NCBI GenBank assembly: GCA_937928595.1
Contig: CALGJV010000023.1
Location: forward strand, 1 to 63,589
Direction: 5' to 3'
Length of the DNA stretch: 63,589 nt
Source: an uncultured Phycisphaerae bacterium
GTDB lineage: Bacteria; Planctomycetota; Phycisphaerae; UBA1845; Fen-1342
Shown: piece after piece, positions 60,202 to 63,589 of the stretch
Position numbering within the stretch: position 1 is the stretch's first letter
How the letters are laid out: each line of letters begins with the position of its first letter
Notes under the pieces: model-generated
The model's input: the letters and a program-made list of their open reading frames with translations, nothing else
What the model was told of the DNA's origin: nothing
The model's database searches: none
Program-made: the position numbers and the translations under genes

Positions 60202-60687
60202 TCAATAGCTCAGACCGCTGCGGCGTGCGTGCACGAACGGAGCACGACCACTCACGGCCGCCCCGTCGCGCGCATCCGCAATATACAACCAATGGTCGCC
60301 GATGTCTATCCGCTGCGCAACCCCACAGACGAGGTGCGCCGCCGCCGGTTCGAGCACCAGGCCTGGCCCGACCTCGCGGGCCCCGACCGCCCGTAGCGCC
60401 GCCGCCGGCGTCACAGCGGGATCCGCGAACTTCGTCCGCAGCAGCGTATCGCCCTGCGCGCACACGTTCAGCACAAATGCCCCGGCCCGGTCGAGCGCGG
60501 GCACGACCGACCGCTCCTTGTGAATCGCGATGGCGATCCGCGGCGGCGTCAGGCCCACCTGCTGCACGAAAGACAGCAGGATCGCCTGCGGTCCGGCCTG
60601 CAGGTCCTTGACCGTCAGCACGTAACAACCGCTGACGATGTGAGCCAGGGCCTGCGAGAGGCTCTCTTGACCGTGCGGCGTGCTCAT
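60202..60687 (-). CDS. Flavin-reductase-like (FMN-binding split-barrel) protein
   Basis: 161 residues. The start MSTPHGQESLSQALAHIVSG leads into the split barrel: CYVLTVKD, ILLSFVQQVGLTPPRIAIAI, KERSVVPALDRAGAFVLNVC, and a C-terminal GDHWLYIADARDGA. It fits short-chain flavin reductases or FMN-binding proteins that serve a partner oxygenase or electron carrier; no partner is visible. The ATG at 60687 is preferred over 60726 because the extra residues are not family-like. Confidence 0.8.
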   Translation of the reverse strand: MSTPHGQESLSQALAHIVSGCYVLTVKDLQAGPQAILLSFVQQVGLTPPRIAIAIHKERSVVPALDRAGAFVLNVCAQGDTLLRTKFADPAVTPAAALRAVGAREVGPGLVLEPAAAHLVCGVAQRIDIGDHWLYIADARDGAAVSGRAPFVHARRSGLSY

Positions 60688-61119
60688 GATTCTCACTGGC
60701 CGATGCTCTCGGCCGACGTTCGCCACTCACGAACGCGCCGAGCGCAACACGCGTCATCGCAGATCGGAACCCGTCGAGCCGCAAAACCCGCCACGAAAGC
60801 GGCCGGCAGCGGTCTCCGGGCGCGGGGAGTATACCCGGCTGGTCGCGAGCGTCTACCGGCCGCGACGCCCGTCCGAAAAAAGTCGTCCACGCTCGTCCCC
60901 GCCCGGCCGCCGGCACCACAGCCGCGAGCCCCGGTGATTCCGCCCCGCGTGGCGAACCCGGCCGACGCCACGGCGTACTGCTGGGTGAGAGACCTCCCAA
61001 CGAACGCTTCTCCTCCTCCGAACCCCCGAGGTGGCCGTCTCCGACGGTCGCCTCGGGGCGTTTCGTGCGCCGGCGCCGCCGCTGGCGATTCGGCGGGGCT
61101 GTCAGTACGATCCGCGGAC
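60688..61119 (+). other. Divergent intergenic region with a terminator-like hairpin
   Basis: 432 bases between the flavin-reductase-like gene and the gene at 61120. The frame of the downstream gene stays open through it, but there is no family similarity or ribosome-binding site, and the strong hairpin at 61024-61058 argues for untranslated leader. Confidence 0.45.
61024..61063 (+). terminator. Terminator-like hairpin in the leader of the gene at 61120
   Basis: A 14-base stem (61024-61037 with 61045-61058, two G-T wobbles, 7-base loop) is followed by CG and three T (61061-61063). No plus-strand gene ends just upstream, so if real it would attenuate the downstream gene. Confidence 0.45.
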
Positions 61120-62679
61120 GTGGCACCCCATGAACGTCGGCAACCGGGCCACCGAGAGGCGCCCGAAGAACGCCGGGCGCTCCGGCGGCCGCGCCGCGCG
61201 GCAGGCCTCGCGCGATTGGCGGCCATACTGGCTGTCGCGCTCCCGGCAGCCGTACCCGTTTGGTCACAACTGATTACAGCCACGGAGCTTACGTCGTGCG
61301 AGCTCCGGCCGAACCGGATCGAGGCCAAGGTCTCCAGTCCCGGACCGCACGGCGCAATGCTCCTGGTGATGAATGGGGCGCGCCCGCTGGCCTGGGCGAG
61401 CCCCGTCGACGGCGAACCGCCCGCGACGGTGTATCGGTACTCCGGGCCCATCGATCTGCCCGACAGCCGACCGCGCCTGTCCGCGTGGTTCGTCCCGGCC
61501 GATCTGAAAGCCTGCCTGATCGATCAGTGGCCGCGGGACCTGACGCTCGCGGCGGAGGTCGACTCCTTCGGGCCGGGGGGGCGATCCGCGTGGGTTCGGG
61601 CCGGGTCGAACGACGGGGTCGGCGTAGGCGATACGTGGTGGCTGCGAATCGGCGGCCAACCGGTCGCACGCCTCGAGACGCGGTTGGTCGATTCCGCGGT
61701 GAGTTTCTGCACGGTGGTGCCGCTTGTGTCTGGCCCACCGCTGCGACCGGCCGCCCGCGTCACGCTGTGGCCCTCGCCGGGCGCGGCCCGGCTCGGGATG
61801 GCCGTCACGGCGGTCGTGTACATCGAGTCCGGGACGTCGGATCCGCTGGTGTGGGTCGCGGCGCCGCCGCCGATCGACACGCCGCCCGAGCCGCATCTCG
61901 ACTTCTTCCGCGAGGGGCGCTTCGTCGCACACGGCATCGTGGAGCATCAGGACGACCGCTTCTGGTATGTCCGGCTCGTGCGGCCGGGGCCTGAGGCTCC
62001 CGTGTCGCCGACCACGACGCGGCCGGCGGAGGCGGGCACCGCGGTGCTTCCCGTGGTGCCGACGCCCGCGCCGACGGCGCCGACGGACAGCGCGCCGCCG
62101 GACGGCTTGCCGGTGCGAGTGGGCGACGATGCCCGCATCCGCACCCAGGCGGATGTAGACGCGCTGCGGTTCATCGCGCGTGTGTTTGAAGTGACGAGCG
62201 GCTGGGCGCTGATCAACGCGGGCGAGACGGACGGAATCACGGTGGACCGACCGGCCGTCGCGTACCGCGGTGCGGCACCGCTGGGGTCGGCGCGGGTCAC
62301 GCGCGTACAGCGCAGCTATAGCGTGGTGACGCTGGAATCATCGGCGGCAGGGCACGCGGAGCGGGGCCGGGAGGCTGCGGCCTTGCAGGTCGGCGATTAC
62401 CTCCGGTTCGTGCCGCCGCCGCCGGCCGCGGCGCCGGTCGCGACGGTGGACGCGGTCATCGGCGGCGACTTGTTCACCGCGACGGTCACGGGGCCGAGCG
62501 TGCCGCTTCAGACGCCGCTGCTGGTGCAGTCGGGCGGCCGCACGGTGGGGCTGGCGATCGCGGTGGTGCGGGAAGGGGGGCAGGTCGGCGGTTTCGCGGT
62601 TCGGGCGTCACTGGCCGTCCCGCTCGCGCCGGGCCTGGTGCTCGCGCGTCCCGGCGAGAGCGACCCCGCGCCGCGTTGA
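61120..62679 (+). CDS. Secreted protein with repeated beta-modules (FlgT/MreC-like pattern)
   Basis: About 519 residues if translation starts at the GTG at 61120; the start is uncertain. A basic stretch precedes the hydrophobic core RLAAILAVALPAAVPVWSQ, a probable signal peptide. Three modules share a pattern in which a Gly-Asp pair follows Asn/Ser-Asp-Gly: SNDGVGVGDTWWLRIGGQPV, GETDGITVDRPAVAYRGAAP and ALQVGDYLRFVPPPPAAAPV, each continuing into short beta-strands. This recalls the small barrels of FlgT or MreC, but that is only a resemblance. Pro/Ala-rich linkers separate the modules. Ends 74 bases before tRNA-Lys. Confidence 0.6.
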   Translation: MAPHERRQPGHREAPEERRALRRPRRAAGLARLAAILAVALPAAVPVWSQLITATELTSCELRPNRIEAKVSSPGPHGAMLLVMNGARPLAWASPVDGEPPATVYRYSGPIDLPDSRPRLSAWFVPADLKACLIDQWPRDLTLAAEVDSFGPGGRSAWVRAGSNDGVGVGDTWWLRIGGQPVARLETRLVDSAVSFCTVVPLVSGPPLRPAARVTLWPSPGAARLGMAVTAVVYIESGTSDPLVWVAAPPPIDTPPEPHLDFFREGRFVAHGIVEHQDDRFWYVRLVRPGPEAPVSPTTTRPAEAGTAVLPVVPTPAPTAPTDSAPPDGLPVRVGDDARIRTQADVDALRFIARVFEVTSGWALINAGETDGITVDRPAVAYRGAAPLGSARVTRVQRSYSVVTLESSAAGHAERGREAAALQVGDYLRFVPPPPAAAPVATVDAVIGGDLFTATVTGPSVPLQTPLLVQSGGRTVGLAIAVVREGGQVGGFAVRASLAVPLAPGLVLARPGESDPAPR

Positions 62680-62726
62680 GCGCGCGGGCGTGCCGGCGAC
62701 CGCGTGTCTCGCTCGTGCCGGACTGG

Positions 62727-62732
62727 TATAAT
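62727..62732 (+). promoter_or_regulatory. -10 box (TATAAT) for tRNA-Lys
   Basis: A perfect TATAAT 21 bases before the tRNA 5' end. The -35 region is not recognisable. Confidence 0.55.
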
Positions 62733-62753
62733 TCGGATGTTTTCGATCGGAAC

Positions 62754-62826
62754 GAGGGCGTAGCTCAGTCGGTAGAGCAACGGCCTTTTAAGCCGTGGGT
62801 CCTGGGTTCGAGTCCCAGCGCCCTCA
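62754..62826 (+). tRNA. tRNA-Lys (anticodon TTT)
   Basis: 73 bases. Acceptor stem GAGGGCG/CGCCCTC, D-arm GCTC/GAGC, anticodon stem ACGGC/GCCGT with loop CTTTTAA (anticodon 62787-62789), T-arm CTGGG-TTCGAGT-CCCAG, discriminator A. All stems are perfectly paired. CCA is not encoded. Confidence 0.97.
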
Positions 62827-63185
62827 TTTGATCCACGCTGGACGCGGATGCACAACGCTTGCGCGGCGTGTCACTTGGGAGGGTTTCGGCCAGAGCGTGA
62901 TTCCGGGCGAGTTTGTCAGGAATGTCGTCCCGCGTACCGGATTCGTCACGCGGAGAATAAACCGGACGACAAACCGTGAAGCGGGCCCCGGGGTCCGTTG
63001 AGCCGTCGGTGCCGGTCGCCGCCAGGGGCACGCGACCCGGCCGGACCGCGGGCAGCGGCAGGGGGGGCAGCTGCTCGAGCGCCCCGCGGAGATCGATCAG
63101 CGTCCGGTCGGTGTAGCGGGCGTCGCCCGTTATTCCGTCTGGAGCGCGTTGGTAGACTGAGGGTATCCACATGCGAGGGTCAGCC
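62827..63185 (+). other. Intergenic region after tRNA-Lys
   Basis: About 360 bases. TAGACT at 63153-63158 may be a -10 box for the broken gene at 63186. No duplicate of the tRNA 3' end is seen that would mark an integration site. A minus-strand frame crossing this region runs antisense through the tRNA and is not called. Confidence 0.45.
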
Positions 63186-63335
63186 ATGCGCTCCTGGCCG
63201 CTTCAACTTACAACGTACCGCGCGACGCTTGCGTCCCTTATCGCCGCTGCTGCCGGTTCGATGACGTTGGCGCAGAACCTGGAGTGGCAAACGAGGCCTC
63301 TGAAAATCCTTGATTCCCGCGCGCCTTTTGATTGA
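63186..63335 (+). pseudogene. Secreted-protein gene broken by an insertion sequence
   Basis: The ATG at 63186 (or 63171, same frame) opens MRSWPLQLTTYRATLASLIA, continuing to GSMTLAQN, a complete signal peptide with cleavage near residue 33. The frame stops at 63333-63335 after 49 codons. The last 15 or so codons appear to come from the end of the IS5-like element: the sequence changes character near 63284, where gaggcctctgaaaatcctt looks like an IS end. The remainder of the gene would lie beyond the element, outside the window. Confidence 0.55.
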
Positions 63336-63589
63336 GTTTGTGGCATACTTCTTCTCGTGGAACGCACACCTTCTCACCCAACGTTGGTGGATGGCGTGGC
63401 GGCCGACCTTGCCGGGCCGCGGACGATGGCTTTTCTGGACAAGTGCGAGCGGCTGATCCCGTGGGACGATCTGGCCCGCAGCGTGGCCGACGTGTTTCCG
63501 TCGACGGTGCGTGAGCGTGCGCGCGGCGGGGAGCCTTCGCGGGGCGGCCGGCCGCACTGGCCGGTGAAGCTGTATGTGAAGTGCCTGAT
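63284..63589 (+). mobile_element. IS5-like insertion sequence, left part
   Basis: The element probably begins near 63284-63290 with gaggcctctgaaaatcctt as its terminal repeat; the other end is outside the window, so the repeat cannot be confirmed. It contains the 5' part of a transposase (63357 to the window edge). Confidence 0.6.
63357..63589 (+). CDS. IS5-family transposase, N-terminal part (cut by window edge)
   Basis: 77 complete codons without a stop, from the GTG at 63357. MAFLDKCERLIPWDDLARSV and GRPHWPVKLYVKCL match the start of IS5-group transposases, where they precede the DDE catalytic domain, which is not in view. An ATG at residue 24 is an alternative start. It differs from the fragment at the left edge, so the two edges carry different elements. 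Confidence 0.8.
   Translation, partial: MERTPSHPTLVDGVAADLAGPRTMAFLDKCERLIPWDDLARSVADVFPSTVRERARGGEPSRGGRPHWPVKLYVKCL

Noticed and set aside
60520-61119. N-terminal extension of the beta-module protein upstream of 61120
   Set aside because: The frame is open, but the sequence is low-complexity, crosses the flavin-reductase gene on the other strand and a strong hairpin, and the signal peptide lies downstream.
62811-62850. tRNA-Lys 3' end as an attachment site for an integrated element
   Set aside because: No integrase and no repeat of the tRNA 3' end seen before the window ends; the adjacent mobile element is IS5-like and does not use tRNA sites.
62765-63187. Minus-strand frame ending in ...LGLEPRTHGLKGRC
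   Set aside because: That peptide is the well-known antisense translation of a tRNA; the frame overlaps tRNA-Lys and has no family similarity upstream.

Overview
The window is about 63.6 kb of very GC-rich bacterial DNA with dense genes on both strands. It looks like a member of the Planctomycetota, probably Phycisphaerae-like. The evidence is the set of large secreted proteins ending in paired dockerin-like calcium loops (core FDDIDPFV), Cys-rich GACC modules, a pseudopilin, and an LptD-like and KdsD-bearing envelope gene set. The assignment is inference; no rRNA is present. One tRNA-Lys(TTT) lies near the right end. Both window edges cut through insertion sequences.

Layout. 1-445: 5' end of a transposase and a compound repeat. 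444-3740 (-): a secreted multidomain dockerin protein. 4166-8797: rsmA, a lipoprotein hydrolase, a short conserved protein, queG and purF. 8999-12142: an LptD-like outer-membrane protein. 12296-15883: a giant fliD with fliS behind a strong sigma-54-type promoter. 16092-18110: an oxidoreductase and a DedA protein. 18659-25173: three related dockerin proteins, two of them tandem paralogues with matching promoters and long leaders. 25322-27867 (-): a GH57 amylase with a GT4 glycosyltransferase. 28320-32828: infB, a DUF503 gene, rbfA and a degenerate HhH-GPD protein with a histone-H1-like tail. 32936-37488: a large TPR protein overlapping kdsD.

37820-42217 is a tightly overlapped cluster fapA-cheX-cheR-cheD-cheB with no cheA, cheW or receptor gene in view; its CheB lacks the phospho-acceptor aspartate. 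42226-44654 (-) holds two GT4 glycosyltransferases, divergent from a wecA/tagO-like gene at 44819 that leads into paaF-like, paaG-like and nadC genes. 48665-53765 holds another dockerin protein, a pseudopilin, a coiled-coil protein and a PKD/LamG lipoprotein. 53895-59179: gyrA, rsmJ, a DUF2237 gene and an AraC-OGT repair protein. 59295-60687 (-): a PHP protein and a flavin-reductase-like protein. 61120-62679: a secreted protein with repeated beta-modules, then tRNA-Lys, then a signal-peptide gene broken by an IS5-like element.

Themes are cell envelope and surface (LptD, KdsD, WecA, GT4s, TPR, dockerin proteins, pseudopilin), motility and chemosensing (FliD, FliS, FapA, CheX/R/D/B), and housekeeping translation, DNA and cofactor genes. 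Start codons were chosen by ribosome-binding sites and family N-termini. GC-driven antisense open frames, several over 800 codons, were discarded.
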